A DNA stretch of 64,000 bases from JABMNT01 sp048262255 (GTDB lineage Bacteria; Pseudomonadota; Alphaproteobacteria; Rhodospirillales; Casp-alpha2): positions 1,922,001 through 1,986,000 of the forward strand of contig JBLXFH010000001.1 in assembly GCA_048262255.1 (NCBI GenBank), given 5' to 3'. The notes under the pieces were generated by a model that saw only the letters and a program-made list of their open reading frames with translations, was not told where the DNA came from and made no database searches. Positions 36,873 to 45,223 of this stretch are shown piece by piece. How positions within the stretch are numbered: the first letter of the stretch is position 1; each line of letters starts with the position of its first letter. The position numbers and the translations under genes are program-made.

Positions 36873-37565
36873 CTAGCCAGCTTTCTGAAAGTCTTTAGTT
36901 GGAGAAACGCCAGAGCGCGACAGGGCTTCACAGAGTGATACGGCTGCAGCGACACCATCAATCACCGGTATACCGAAACGTTTGGTCAATCTTGTGCTCA
37001 AATCGGCCATGCCAGCGCAGCCCAGAACAATGGACCCGCAATCATCCTGTTCTATGGCCCGCTCTATTTCATCGGCCAGCGTTTCAATTACGGTTTCCGG
37101 AGCGTCTTCCAGATCAAGCACAGGAATTTCCGACGCACGGACCCGCGCACAGCGACCGGCAAAACCGTATCGATAGATATTATCTTCAATGACCGGTACC
37201 GAAACGCCCAAGGTCGTAACCACGGAAAAGCGTTCACTGATCAGCATGGCGGCATGGAAGGCAGCTTCACCAATGCCTAAAACAGGCGTGACAGAACGGC
37301 GTTTCAGGTTGAGCAGTCCCGTATCATCAAAACAGGCGATGATCACCATGTCATGGGCCTGCTTTTCGATGATTTCCTGCTCGAACAGTGCGTAGAGACC
37401 GGGCAGCGCCGCTTCACCGTCTTCCGGACCCTGAATGGCGGGCGGGCCGGATGGGGGGTTCATGGCTGTAATCTGGGTGCCTGGAGAGGCAATGCTTTTG
37501 GCGGCCTGCTCGATTTTTCGGGTCATCGAGGCGGTGCTGTTCGGATTGATGATCAGAATACGCAT
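36873..37565 (-). CDS. aspartate/glutamate/hydantoin racemase family protein
   Basis: This protein of about 230 aa begins MRILIINPNS, the typical start of hydantoin-racemase relatives. The two catalytic cysteines of the Asp/Glu racemase fold fit ACFDDTGL (near residue 77) and VLGCAGMADL (near 177). It should racemise or isomerise an amino acid, hydantoin or maleate-like substrate without cofactor. A start eight codons earlier (37589) would overlap the permease gene. It sits in the ABC transporter operon, so its substrate probably comes from that importer. Confidence 0.88.
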   Translation of the reverse strand: MRILIINPNSTASMTRKIEQAAKSIASPGTQITAMNPPSGPPAIQGPEDGEAALPGLYALFEQEIIEKQAHDMVIIACFDDTGLLNLKRRSVTPVLGIGEAAFHAAMLISERFSVVTTLGVSVPVIEDNIYRYGFAGRCARVRASEIPVLDLEDAPETVIETLADEIERAIEQDDCGSIVLGCAGMADLSTRLTKRFGIPVIDGVAAAVSLCEALSRSGVSPTKDFQKAG

Positions 37566-37566
37566 T

Positions 37567-38406
37567 TCAAACCATGCCTTTTCCAGCATCGGAGCCCAGT
37601 TTTGCGCGGCGTTTGCCGATTAGGACGGCGAGGCCCAAAAAGAACCCGATCATGACAAAGGAAAACAGCGTGGTCAGGGTCCCGAGCGCATAGAGAACCG
37701 GCGTTGTGACATTGGTTGTCATTCCGAAGATTTCCAGCGGCAACGTGTTGTAGGAACCGGAGGTCAGCAGGGTTCGGGCAAATTCGTCATAGGACAAGGT
37801 GAAACCGAACAGCGCGATGCCGATCAGGCTTGGCGCGATCAGCGGCAGAACCACAAAGCGAAACGTCTGCCAGGAGGTGGCTCCCTGATCGCGGGCCGCT
37901 TCTTCGAAGGATTTGTCAAAGCGGTTGAACACGGCAAACATGATGAGCAATCCGAAGGGCAGGGTCCATGTGAGCTGTGCGCCAAAACCGGACGTTGACC
38001 AATGCACTTCAAAATCGAGAATATTGAAAATCAGTCCGACGCCGAGTGAGACCAGAATGGACGGAATGATTAGACTGGCGATCACCAGATAGAAGAGAAA
38101 GGTTGATCCCCGGAATTTACGCCGGAACGCCAGCCCGCCCATTACGGACAGAACGACTGTAACCACCATGACCATGGCGCCCAGCGTTAGCGAGCGTTTC
38201 AGGGAACCCCAGAAATCGCCAACCGCCTGTTGTTCAAACAGATCGGCAAACCAGTGCAGGGAGACCCCGTTCATGGGGAAGGTCAGGCCGCCGCTTGGCC
38301 CCTGAAAGGAAAGAATGCCGATGGTGACGATGGGCCCATAGAGAAAAAGCACGAAAGCCGTGAAAAAGGCAGCAAGAAAATAAAAGGAGCGCGAACGGGG
38401 TTCCAT
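37567..38406 (-). CDS. ABC transporter permease (PotC/YdcV type)
   Basis: The 279-aa inner-membrane protein has six hydrophobic segments and the EAA loop EEAARDQGATSWQTFRFVVLPLIAPSLIG that docks with the ATPase. It resembles the second permease of spermidine/putrescine-type importers. It pairs with the next gene upstream (2 nt apart). The solute is inferred only from family. Confidence 0.92.
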   Translation of the reverse strand: MEPRSRSFYFLAAFFTAFVLFLYGPIVTIGILSFQGPSGGLTFPMNGVSLHWFADLFEQQAVGDFWGSLKRSLTLGAMVMVVTVVLSVMGGLAFRRKFRGSTFLFYLVIASLIIPSILVSLGVGLIFNILDFEVHWSTSGFGAQLTWTLPFGLLIMFAVFNRFDKSFEEAARDQGATSWQTFRFVVLPLIAPSLIGIALFGFTLSYDEFARTLLTSGSYNTLPLEIFGMTTNVTTPVLYALGTLTTLFSFVMIGFFLGLAVLIGKRRAKLGSDAGKGMV

Positions 38407-38408
38407 GA

Positions 38409-39284
38409 TCAGAGCTCCTTCCGAATATCGACAAAGCGGATCATGATGGCGATCATGATCAGCACCGCCGCCAGCAGAACGATGGCGCTGGCCGCCGCCG
38501 CCGGATATTGCAGCAACGCGATTTCATTGGATATCACCCGCCCGACCGAGGCGCTCTGGCCGCCGGACATGAAGCGCACGGTAATGAAGTCGCCCATCAC
38601 CAGAGTGACAACAAAAATCGAGCCGATCATGATCCCCGGTTTGCTCAAGGGGATGATGATGTTGGTCAGGATTTGCAAGCCGTTGGCGCCGGCGTCATGA
38701 GCCGCTTCAATGATCGATTTGTCGATCCGCATCATGGTGTTGAAGATGGGAACCACCATAAACAGGGCATAGAGATGGACAAAGGCCAGAACCACGGCGA
38801 AATCGGAAAACAGCAGCCATTCAAGCGGCTGATCAATGAGGCCGACTTCCATCAGCGCCGTATTGGCGATTCCGTTGCGCCCGAGAAATGGAATCCAGGA
38901 GATCATGCGGATGATGTTGGAAGTCCAGAACGGGATTGTGCACAGCAAAAACAGGGCGACCTGTACGCCGAGAGAGCGGATATGGAAGGCCAGAAAATAG
39001 GCGACGGTGAACCCGATGAAGGTGCAGAAAATCCAGGTCAGGATCACAAATTTGAAGGTCTTGAGATAGGTATCCAGGGTAACGTTCGAGGTCAGCAGAT
39101 ATCTGTAGTTTTCCAGAATGAAAGCCGGGAAAAAATTGAACTCGTTATAATCCCAGAAGCTGACGGCGAAAATGGTCAGGATCGGCAGGATCAGAAAAAG
39201 CGACAGGATCAGCATAAGCGGGCTGACAAGAAGCCAACTGGCGCGTTCACCGGGTTTCAGACTTTTTTCCAAGGGACTACCCAT
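38409..39284 (-). CDS. ABC transporter permease (PotB/YdcU type)
   Basis: The 291-aa polytopic protein has six predicted transmembrane segments and an EAA loop IEAAHDAGANGLQILTNIIIPLSKPGIMIG. It is the first permease of a polyamine-type importer, together with the downstream permease. A strong hairpin stands between the binding-protein gene and this gene. Confidence 0.92.
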   Translation of the reverse strand: MGSPLEKSLKPGERASWLLVSPLMLILSLFLILPILTIFAVSFWDYNEFNFFPAFILENYRYLLTSNVTLDTYLKTFKFVILTWIFCTFIGFTVAYFLAFHIRSLGVQVALFLLCTIPFWTSNIIRMISWIPFLGRNGIANTALMEVGLIDQPLEWLLFSDFAVVLAFVHLYALFMVVPIFNTMMRIDKSIIEAAHDAGANGLQILTNIIIPLSKPGIMIGSIFVVTLVMGDFITVRFMSGGQSASVGRVISNEIALLQYPAAAASAIVLLAAVLIMIAIMIRFVDIRKEL

Positions 39285-39303
39285 CTGCTGTTTGTTAAGA
39301 AGA

Positions 39304-39328
39304 CTGCCCGGGCAATGTGCCCGGGCAG
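39304..39328 (-). other. intercistronic hairpin between binding-protein and permease genes
   Basis: CTGCCCGGGCA (39304-39314) and TGCCCGGGCAG (39318-39328) form a perfect 11-bp GC-rich stem with a 3-nt loop. No T run follows on the minus strand. Such structures often protect the 3' end of the binding-protein message so that it is made in excess over the permeases. Confidence 0.75.
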
Positions 39329-39345
39329 ATTCCGTTTGTCATCCG

Positions 39346-40638
39346 TTAAGCGGCAATAAATTCATTCCACTTGCGGACCATGTGCTTGTTCTCGTCCATA
39401 ACCGCATTCCAGCAGGCAACCGCACCCATGCGATCAGTGAAGGAACCGCCATCACGAACGGCGCCGGCTTTTTCGATAACCGTGCCGGACGGGCTCTTGA
39501 TTTCACCCTTAGCAGCTTTACCTTCGAACCAGTAGCCCCATTCGTCTTCGCTCATGAAGTTCTTGGAGGTTTCCGGAACAGCCGAATAGTAACCCTGACG
39601 CATCAGGAAGCCACCAACCCAGCCGCTGAGATACCAGTTGATGTATTCATAAGCGGCGTCGAGTTCGAGACCGGACAGGTTTTTCGACAAGCCAATGCCA
39701 CCACCCCAGGACCGATAACCCTCTTTAAGCGGTTGGTAGACGCAGGGGATGCCTTTGGAACGGACAGCAGTAATGGCTGGCGACCACATGGACTGGATCA
39801 CAACTTCGCCAGACGCCATCAGGTTAACGCTTTCATCAAAGGATTTCCAGAAAGCACGGAACTGACCGGCTTTTTTCGCTTCGGTGAAGATCGCCATCGT
39901 TTTGTCGATCTCTTCCTTGGTCATATTGCCTTTGTCGCCATATTGGATTTCGCCCATGGCTTCGCAGACCATGGCGGCATCCATGATGCCGATGGCGGAA
40001 ATGTCGAGGATCGAGGCTTTGCCTTTGAACTCGGGGTTCAGCAGTTCGGCCCATGTATTGATCGGACGGCCGATCAGGTCCGGGCGGATACCCAGCGTAT
40101 CGGCGTTGTAAATGGTCGGGATCAGGGTCATCCAGCCGGTTTCCGTGTCGGCAAAGGATTTGCCATTGGGGCCGTCAACAAAACCGACGGTATGAGGTGC
40201 CGTACCCTGAGCGATTTTGGATTCCGGCGTCAGTTTGCCGTTGCGGAAGATACCGACAATTTTGTCGTAGTTTTTGATTTTGGAGACGTCCATGGCCTGC
40301 AGGTTGCCAGACGGCCAGACCTTTTTGCAAATCCAGTATTCAATATCGGCGATATCGAAGGATTTTGGCTGTGTGGCTGCACGCTGGGTAACACTGTCGG
40401 AATCAAGCGCCGTCATTTCCAACGTGAAACCCAAGTCTTCTTTGACCTTTTGCGAAACCTCATTGAGGTTCGAAACCCCGGTGCCGAACTGGCGAAGCGT
40501 CACATTCTTGATGTTTTGCGCCCAAATGGTCGGAAAACCGGTAATCGCGCCGGACCCCAGCGCCGCACCTGCAGTGGCTGCTGCTCCCTTGAGCACTGTA
40601 CGGCGACTAAACGCCTTTTGTGTGTCTTTCGTTTTCAT
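39346..40638 (-). CDS. Tat-exported extracellular solute-binding protein, polyamine ABC importer type
   Basis: The 430-aa periplasmic protein has a twin-arginine signal (FSRRTVLKG, then an Ala/Gly-rich h-region, residues about 9-40), so it is likely exported folded. The mature part is a PotD/family 1-like binding protein (FDIADIEYWICKKVW, INTWAELLNPEFKGKASILD, SWGGGIGLSKNL). Polyamine or related amines are the usual ligands, but the racemase partner leaves room for an amino-acid derivative. It follows the ATPase gene by 62 nt. Confidence 0.92.
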   Translation of the reverse strand: MKTKDTQKAFSRRTVLKGAAATAGAALGSGAITGFPTIWAQNIKNVTLRQFGTGVSNLNEVSQKVKEDLGFTLEMTALDSDSVTQRAATQPKSFDIADIEYWICKKVWPSGNLQAMDVSKIKNYDKIVGIFRNGKLTPESKIAQGTAPHTVGFVDGPNGKSFADTETGWMTLIPTIYNADTLGIRPDLIGRPINTWAELLNPEFKGKASILDISAIGIMDAAMVCEAMGEIQYGDKGNMTKEEIDKTMAIFTEAKKAGQFRAFWKSFDESVNLMASGEVVIQSMWSPAITAVRSKGIPCVYQPLKEGYRSWGGGIGLSKNLSGLELDAAYEYINWYLSGWVGGFLMRQGYYSAVPETSKNFMSEDEWGYWFEGKAAKGEIKSPSGTVIEKAGAVRDGGSFTDRMGAVACWNAVMDENKHMVRKWNEFIAA

Positions 40639-40700
40639 CGTTACTTCTCCTTTTTTCCCCTGGGTGTTTTCCCCGCGCCAAAATGCCGCGAGGTGTGCGG

Positions 40701-41693
40701 TCAGACCGCAAGCTGATGTGTGTCTTCCGGTCGCCAGGACAGGAAGACGGTCTCTCCTATTTTGATAGGGTCGCTGTAAAAGACGCTGTCGGAGACAACA
40801 GCCGTGATTTCGCCCATTTCGGGGCTGGTCAGGGCCATGCTGACGTTTGTGCCCAGATATTCAATGTCGTTGACGGCGACCTGCAAAGACTTGGCCTGAT
40901 CCGGGGCCTGGCGAGCAACGGCAATTTTGTCGGCGCGCACGGCAAGGGTATCGGAGCCGATTTGCAGAACGTTATGGCCGCCGATAAAGCGCGCGACAAA
41001 CTCTGTGCGGGGCGCGTTGAAAATCTCCATAGGCGTGCCTGACTGTTCGATTTTTCCGCCATTCATGACGATAATGCTGTCGGCAAGAGCAAGGGCTTCA
41101 TCTTGTGAGTGGGTCACATGGATAAAGGAAATGCCCAGTTCTCGCTGCAGCCGTTTGAGTTCAAGGCGCATCTTGACCCGTAAAAAAGGATCCAAAGCGG
41201 ATAAGGGTTCGTCGAGAAGCAGCACGGAAGGCTCTGTGATCAGGGCCCGGGCCAAGGCAACGCGTTGTTGCTGGCCGCCCGAAAGCTGCCCGGGAAAGCG
41301 GTCTGCGTAAATGGCCATGTCGACAAGATCCAGAAGCTCCGCTGCGCGAGACAGGCGTTCGGACTTGCCAATGCCCTTCATTTTCAGACTGAAGGCCACA
41401 TTCTCAGCGACGCTCAGATGGGGAAACAGGGCGTAGTTCTGGAACATCATGGCAGTTCCCCGTTGGGCCGGGGGCAGGGATGTGACATTCGCGCCACCCA
41501 GAACAATATCGCCTATGGAAATGCTTTCATGTCCGGCAATCATTCTCAGCGTCGAAGACTTGCCGCATCCCGATGGACCGAGAAGGCAGGAATAGGTGCC
41601 TTCTGTAAACTTATGGCTGATGTCATCAACAGCAACCGTCTCGCCATAAATTTTGGATACGGAAACAAGCTCTAACGCTGATTTTTTAGCCAT
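40701..41693 (-). CDS. ABC transporter ATP-binding protein (PotA type)
   Basis: The 330-aa ATPase has Walker A GPSGCGKSS (39-47), the signature LSGGQQQRVALARAL, Walker B LLLDEPLSALDP and the switch His in THSQDEA. A C-terminal TOBE-like regulatory domain (about 240-330) is typical of the MalK/PotA group. It is the first gene of the six-gene importer operon and diverges from the GntR regulator gene. Confidence 0.94.
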   Translation of the reverse strand: MAKKSALELVSVSKIYGETVAVDDISHKFTEGTYSCLLGPSGCGKSSTLRMIAGHESISIGDIVLGGANVTSLPPAQRGTAMMFQNYALFPHLSVAENVAFSLKMKGIGKSERLSRAAELLDLVDMAIYADRFPGQLSGGQQQRVALARALITEPSVLLLDEPLSALDPFLRVKMRLELKRLQRELGISFIHVTHSQDEALALADSIIVMNGGKIEQSGTPMEIFNAPRTEFVARFIGGHNVLQIGSDTLAVRADKIAVARQAPDQAKSLQVAVNDIEYLGTNVSMALTSPEMGEITAVVSDSVFYSDPIKIGETVFLSWRPEDTHQLAV

Positions 41694-41928
41694 CCGGTTT
41701 GTGACTCCTCTTTCCGGGCCATTATAGCAATAGGTATGCCAAGTCGCTGGTTAGATTTAAGCAATTGAAACTATTGTATTAAATAATTATCGATGGGTTT
41801 CTTTTTGACGGTCCTGCCTAACGAATGAGCAAAATTACATACGAAATGATTAAAAATTGTACACAATTTAAAATTTGTGTCTACTATCTATATCCGTTAA
41901 GGACTAATTCTTACAATTTTAGAAACTG
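41694..41928. promoter_or_regulatory. AT-rich divergent control region of importer operon and GntR regulator
   Basis: This 235-bp gap is clearly richer in A/T than the genes around it and holds the palindrome at 41854-41869. A TACTAT -10-like element at 41882-41887 could serve the GntR gene. No ORF of note is inside. Confidence 0.55.
41854..41869. promoter_or_regulatory. palindromic GntR/FadR-type operator candidate
   Basis: AAATTGT and ACAATTT are exact inverse arms around AC. The core TTGT-AC-ACAA fits the TnGT...ACnA theme of FadR-subfamily operators. It overlaps TTGTAC, a possible -35 of the regulator gene, so autoregulation and control of the ABC operon are plausible. Confidence 0.55.
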
Positions 41929-42669
41929 TTGCAGAGCGTGAATCAATTGGCGACCGAAAAAGTGCGTATGCTACAGGGGCTGGGAGGCGCTTTCTCTCTG
42001 CCGCCTGGCAAGGCGCTTGATATTTGTCTCAATTTGCAAACAGCCATTCTCGAACACCGCCTCAGGCCCGGCATGAAATTGACCGAAGATGAAATTGGCG
42101 AGCTGTTCAGCGCCAGCCGGACGATTGTCCGTGTCGCCCTGCAGGCGTTGGCGCATTCCGAACTTGTGACGATCGAGCGAAACCGGGGCGCCTTTGTTTC
42201 CCAGCCAACCATCCGCGAAGCCCATGAGGTGTTTGAAGCACGCACACTGATTGAACCCCGAGTTGCCGGGTTGGCGGCCAAGTCTATTACCAGCGCGCAA
42301 CTGAAAACCTTGGAAGCCCATATTTCAGCGGAACATGATGCGCTCAGGATCGACGACAAGGGCTCGGCTCTGGCCTTGTCCGGACTTTACCATGTGGCGA
42401 TTGCGGAAATAGCCGATCAGCAGGTTCTAACCGGCATGGTTCGGTCCCTGATATCACGGTCATCGTTGATCATCGCACTTTATTGGGGACGTCCCGACAC
42501 GACCTGTGAAAGCCATTCACACAGTGCTTTGCTCAATGCCTTTTCAGAGCATGACGCCAGCTCAGCCTCGGAAATCATGCAAAGTCATATCGTCGACCTG
42601 CACTCGGGGTTGGACCTTGCGGAACGCCCCAAAGAGGACTTGTCTCTGGCCAACTTGCTCCGAAAGTAA
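41929..42669 (+). CDS. GntR family regulator, FadR subfamily (FCD domain)
   Basis: The protein of about 246 aa has an N-terminal winged helix-turn-helix (about 35-95; LRPGMKLTEDEIGELFSASRTIVRVALQALAHSELVTIERNRGAFV, key Asp, Glu, Arg) and an all-helical FCD ligand-binding domain (about 105-230) with the metal-binding His positions YHVAIAE and SHSHSALLNA. The start is unclear: TTG 41929, GTG 41938 or ATG 41968. It most likely controls the divergent importer operon in response to the imported solute. Confidence 0.9.
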   Translation: MQSVNQLATEKVRMLQGLGGAFSLPPGKALDICLNLQTAILEHRLRPGMKLTEDEIGELFSASRTIVRVALQALAHSELVTIERNRGAFVSQPTIREAHEVFEARTLIEPRVAGLAAKSITSAQLKTLEAHISAEHDALRIDDKGSALALSGLYHVAIAEIADQQVLTGMVRSLISRSSLIIALYWGRPDTTCESHSHSALLNAFSEHDASSASEIMQSHIVDLHSGLDLAERPKEDLSLANLLRK

Positions 42670-42674
42670 ACACA

Positions 42675-42705
42675 AAAAAAGAGGGCCAACCGGCCCTCTT
42701 TGCAT
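42675..42705. terminator. bidirectional terminator between the GntR gene and atpF
   Basis: AGAGGGCC (42680-42687) and GGCCCTCT (42692-42699) form a perfect stem with loop AACC, flanked by seven A on the left and TTT on the right. It can end both convergent transcripts. Confidence 0.85.
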
Positions 42706-42728
42706 ATTTCCTCCCCAGGAAACATAGC

Positions 42729-43214
42729 TTAGTGCAATTTGTTCGGCAGTTCCTTGATCGCATCGCTGATCATTTCGTCCGATTTTGATGCGGCCAGCCC
42801 TTTTGCCAGGATTTGCTGCGTGGCATCCATGGCGATATCAACGGTTCGGATGCGCACGTTTTCAATAGCTGCGGCTTCCGCCTGTGCAATCCGGTCTTTT
42901 GCCAGTTGTTCGCGTCGCGCCAGCGTTTCGGCCAGACGTTTGCGGCCTTCATCGAGCAGCCGTGCGGCTTCCGCTTTGGCGTGATCAAGGATCGCATCTG
43001 CTTCCTTGGCGGCATCGCGTTGTTTTTTCTGGTAGGTTGCGAGCAGATCCTGTGCTTCTTTATACAGGGCTTCCGCCTGATCCAGATCGGCCTTGATTTT
43101 CTCGGCCCGTTTATCCAACTGAGCGCCAACGCTTCCTGGCACTTTCAGATAAATCAATACAAACACAAAAGCGACAAACGCCGTCGCTACCCAGAAAGTC
43201 GGATCATGTAACAT
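42729..43214 (-). CDS. atpF: ATP synthase F0 subunit b
   Basis: The 161-aa stator subunit has one N-terminal transmembrane segment (about residues 6-26; WVATAFVAFVFVLIYL) and a long charged coiled coil (KIKADLDQAEALYKEAQDLL onward). It links the membrane part to F1. It follows the b' gene by 11 nt, the usual b'-b pair of alphaproteobacteria. It ends the F0 operon before a terminator. Confidence 0.94.
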   Translation of the reverse strand: MLHDPTFWVATAFVAFVFVLIYLKVPGSVGAQLDKRAEKIKADLDQAEALYKEAQDLLATYQKKQRDAAKEADAILDHAKAEAARLLDEGRKRLAETLARREQLAKDRIAQAEAAAIENVRIRTVDIAMDATQQILAKGLAASKSDEMISDAIKELPNKLH

Positions 43215-43225
43215 CGTTTTTTCTC

Positions 43226-43717
43226 CTAGTTCCGGGCTTTGGTCGCGGCGTCAACGGCAGCCGATACCACATCCGCATCGACAGCGTTTCCAAGCAGGCG
43301 CTCGGCAGCAGCTGATGCAACTTCTTCAGCAACCTGGCGCACATTACTCATGGCGTCGTCTGTTGCTTTGGCAATATTAGCTTCGCTTTCGCTCAGCATG
43401 GCTTTTATCTTTACATTCAGTTCCGCATCCTGAGAGGCGGTTTCTTCCACTAGCGTGGCATGAACACCGGCAACGGCGGAATGCGCCGATTGGCGGGCTT
43501 CCGCCAACGATTTCTCGTAAGCTTCAATCGCGGCTTCGGCTTCTTTTTTGAATTCAGCAGCCTTGTTCAGATTGTCGTCGAGACGGTTCTGGCGCTGTTC
43601 CAGGGCATCGGAGATGCGCGGGACAGCCAGTCGCCACATGACGAGAAACAAAAAGGCAAACGTAATCACCAACCAAACGATTTGGGTCGAAAAGGTGGAG
43701 ATATCAAGCTGAGGCAT
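43226..43717 (-). CDS. ATP synthase F0 subunit b'
   Basis: The 163-aa second b-type stator subunit has an N-terminal membrane helix (about residues 10-30) and a helical tail with NRLDDNLNKAAEFKKEAEAAIEAYEK-like heptads (key Leu, Ala, Glu). The b/b' heterodimer is typical of photosynthetic and many other alphaproteobacteria. It lies downstream of atpE across a hairpin-containing gap. Confidence 0.93.
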   Translation of the reverse strand: MPQLDISTFSTQIVWLVITFAFLFLVMWRLAVPRISDALEQRQNRLDDNLNKAAEFKKEAEAAIEAYEKSLAEARQSAHSAVAGVHATLVEETASQDAELNVKIKAMLSESEANIAKATDDAMSNVRQVAEEVASAAAERLLGNAVDADVVSAAVDAATKARN

Positions 43718-43753
43718 CGTGCAATCCTCTCAATGGCATACTCTGGGCTATGC

Positions 43754-43778
43754 TCCGGACGGGAAGTCCCCGTCCGGA
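43754..43778 (-). other. GC-rich hairpin between atpE and the b' gene
   Basis: TCCGGACGGG (43754-43763) pairs with CCCGTCCGGA (43769-43778), a 10-bp stem with loop AAGTC. No T run follows on the minus strand. It lies 3' of the c-subunit gene, where the cell needs many more copies than of b or b', so an mRNA-stabilising or attenuating role is possible. Confidence 0.7.
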
Positions 43779-43800
43779 TAAACAGGAGCAAAGGCTTCAA

Positions 43801-44025
43801 TTAGCCGAAGAGAATAACCAGCGCGATAACCAATGCAAACAATGCGATGGCTTCAACCAGGGCGAAGCCCAGCATGGTCATTGGGAAGACAGCGGCCTGC
43901 GCAGACGGGTTACGTCCAACAGCCTGGATGAATGAAGCGAAGATCGTACCGATACCGATACCGGATCCGATAACACCAATAACGGCAAGGCCTGCGCCCA
44001 GTAGCTTAGCTGCTTCGATTTCCAT
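43801..44025 (-). CDS. atpE: ATP synthase F0 subunit c
   Basis: The 74-aa hairpin of two transmembrane helices forms the rotor ring. Helix 1 has the packed GSGIGIGTIFA motif, the loop has RNP (38-40), and helix 2 carries the ion-binding Glu58 (LVEAIALF), indicating a proton-type site rather than the Na+ signature. The family length is exact. It follows atpB by about 50 nt. Confidence 0.97.
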   Translation of the reverse strand: MEIEAAKLLGAGLAVIGVIGSGIGIGTIFASFIQAVGRNPSAQAAVFPMTMLGFALVEAIALFALVIALVILFG

Positions 44026-44077
44026 AGGTAGTTCCTTTCTGATTAATTCTGGTTATTAGGTAATGGGTTTTAATGCC

Positions 44078-44827
44078 TTAGTGCAAATGCAAGGCATCGT
44101 TGAGATAGAGGCAGGTGAGGATCGTGAAAACGAATGCCTGCAGAAAAGCGATAACAATTTCGAGGCCGGTCAGCGCGACCACAAAAATCCAGGGTGCAAC
44201 ACCGAATACGCCCAGTGCAACGATGAACCCGGCAAACACCTTCATCAGTGTGTGTCCGGCCAGCATATTGGCGAACAAACGCACACTCAGGCTGATCGGG
44301 CGCGAAAGATAGGAGATGATTTCAATCGGGATCAGCAGCGGCGCCATATACATGGGAACGCCCGGGGGCATGAAAAAGGAAAAGAAATGCATCTTGTGTT
44401 TGGCGATGGCAATCGCCGTAACGCCCAGAAAGACAAACAAGGCCATCGTGAAGGTAACGACGATATGGCTTGTAAAGGTGAAGCTGTAGGGAATCATGCC
44501 AAACAGGTTGCCGAACAGAACAAACATGAAGATCGTAAAAATAAATGGAAAATACGGACGCCCTTCAGAGCCAACAGTATCTTTAAGCAGATTGGCGATG
44601 AATATGTAGCTTAGCTCAACAATGGACTGCCAGCGGCCAGGGACCAGCGCACTGCGCCGCATGCCCATGATCAGGAACAAACTGATCGCCAGCACCGTGG
44701 CAACCATGAACGCAGAGGAGTTCGTGAAAGAGACATTAACGTCACCAACATGGATCGGAATTAATGTTTTGATCTCGAACTGCTCGAGTGGGCTATGACC
44801 ATCAGCCAATGTCTTGTTTCCCCTCAT
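44078..44827 (-). CDS. atpB: ATP synthase F0 subunit a
   Basis: The protein of about 249 aa is the membrane stator that forms the proton half-channels. The essential Arg is in SLSVRLFANMLAGH. Several transmembrane segments and the conserved NLFGMIPYSFT are present. The start is either ATG 44827 or GTG 44833; AAGGA lies upstream of both. It overlaps the end of atpI. Confidence 0.96.
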   Translation of the reverse strand: MRGNKTLADGHSPLEQFEIKTLIPIHVGDVNVSFTNSSAFMVATVLAISLFLIMGMRRSALVPGRWQSIVELSYIFIANLLKDTVGSEGRPYFPFIFTIFMFVLFGNLFGMIPYSFTFTSHIVVTFTMALFVFLGVTAIAIAKHKMHFFSFFMPPGVPMYMAPLLIPIEIISYLSRPISLSVRLFANMLAGHTLMKVFAGFIVALGVFGVAPWIFVVALTGLEIVIAFLQAFVFTILTCLYLNDALHLH

Positions 44828-45188
44828 TACCACCAGATCCTTTTTCAGGACCGGTGCTTGAATTTTCCTTTTGATAGCCCGCAGCGTATCCGTAGCCGCT
44901 TGCCATCCGATATACGTTTATAATACCTGCCGCACCGCCAAGAACGATAAAAACAAGCATCAACCACGGTCGCGTATCAAGCCATTTGTCGAGACCCCAA
45001 CCAATGGCCGTTCCGACTGCGACGGCGGAAATTAACTCAACGCCCACCCGGAATGCAAGACCCAGTGCGTTACCTTTTTGTAACCCCTCTTTTTTTGCAA
45101 TCCGAGTCGGGTCAATATGATCGCTTTTTGCCTCATTTAAACGCGCGCCAAGATTGTCCAAGGCGTCTTTATCCGGATGATCTGTCAT
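44802..45188 (-). CDS. atpI: ATP synthase assembly protein I (AtpI/F0F1-associated)
   Basis: The protein of about 128 aa has an N-terminal charged region (LGARLNEAK) and two transmembrane helices (about residues 48-70 and 78-97; GVELISAVAVGTAIGWGLDKWLDT, key Gly, Asp). AtpI helps c-ring assembly or Mg2+ supply. I place the start at Met 45188 because AAGG lies 8 nt upstream. It is first in the F0 gene set and 35 nt downstream of smc. Confidence 0.9.
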   Translation of the reverse strand: MTDHPDKDALDNLGARLNEAKSDHIDPTRIAKKEGLQKGNALGLAFRVGVELISAVAVGTAIGWGLDKWLDTRPWLMLVFIVLGGAAGIINVYRMASGYGYAAGYQKENSSTGPEKGSGGNEGKQDIG

Positions 45189-45223
45189 TTGAAAAACCTT
45201 AAATTTCAAGGCCTTATACAGCC

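Noticed and set aside
39172..40716. A 514-codon open frame antisense to the ABC binding-protein gene
   Set aside because: The minus strand encodes an intact Tat-exported binding protein with family motifs. The plus-strand frame has no recognisable domain and arises from codon bias.
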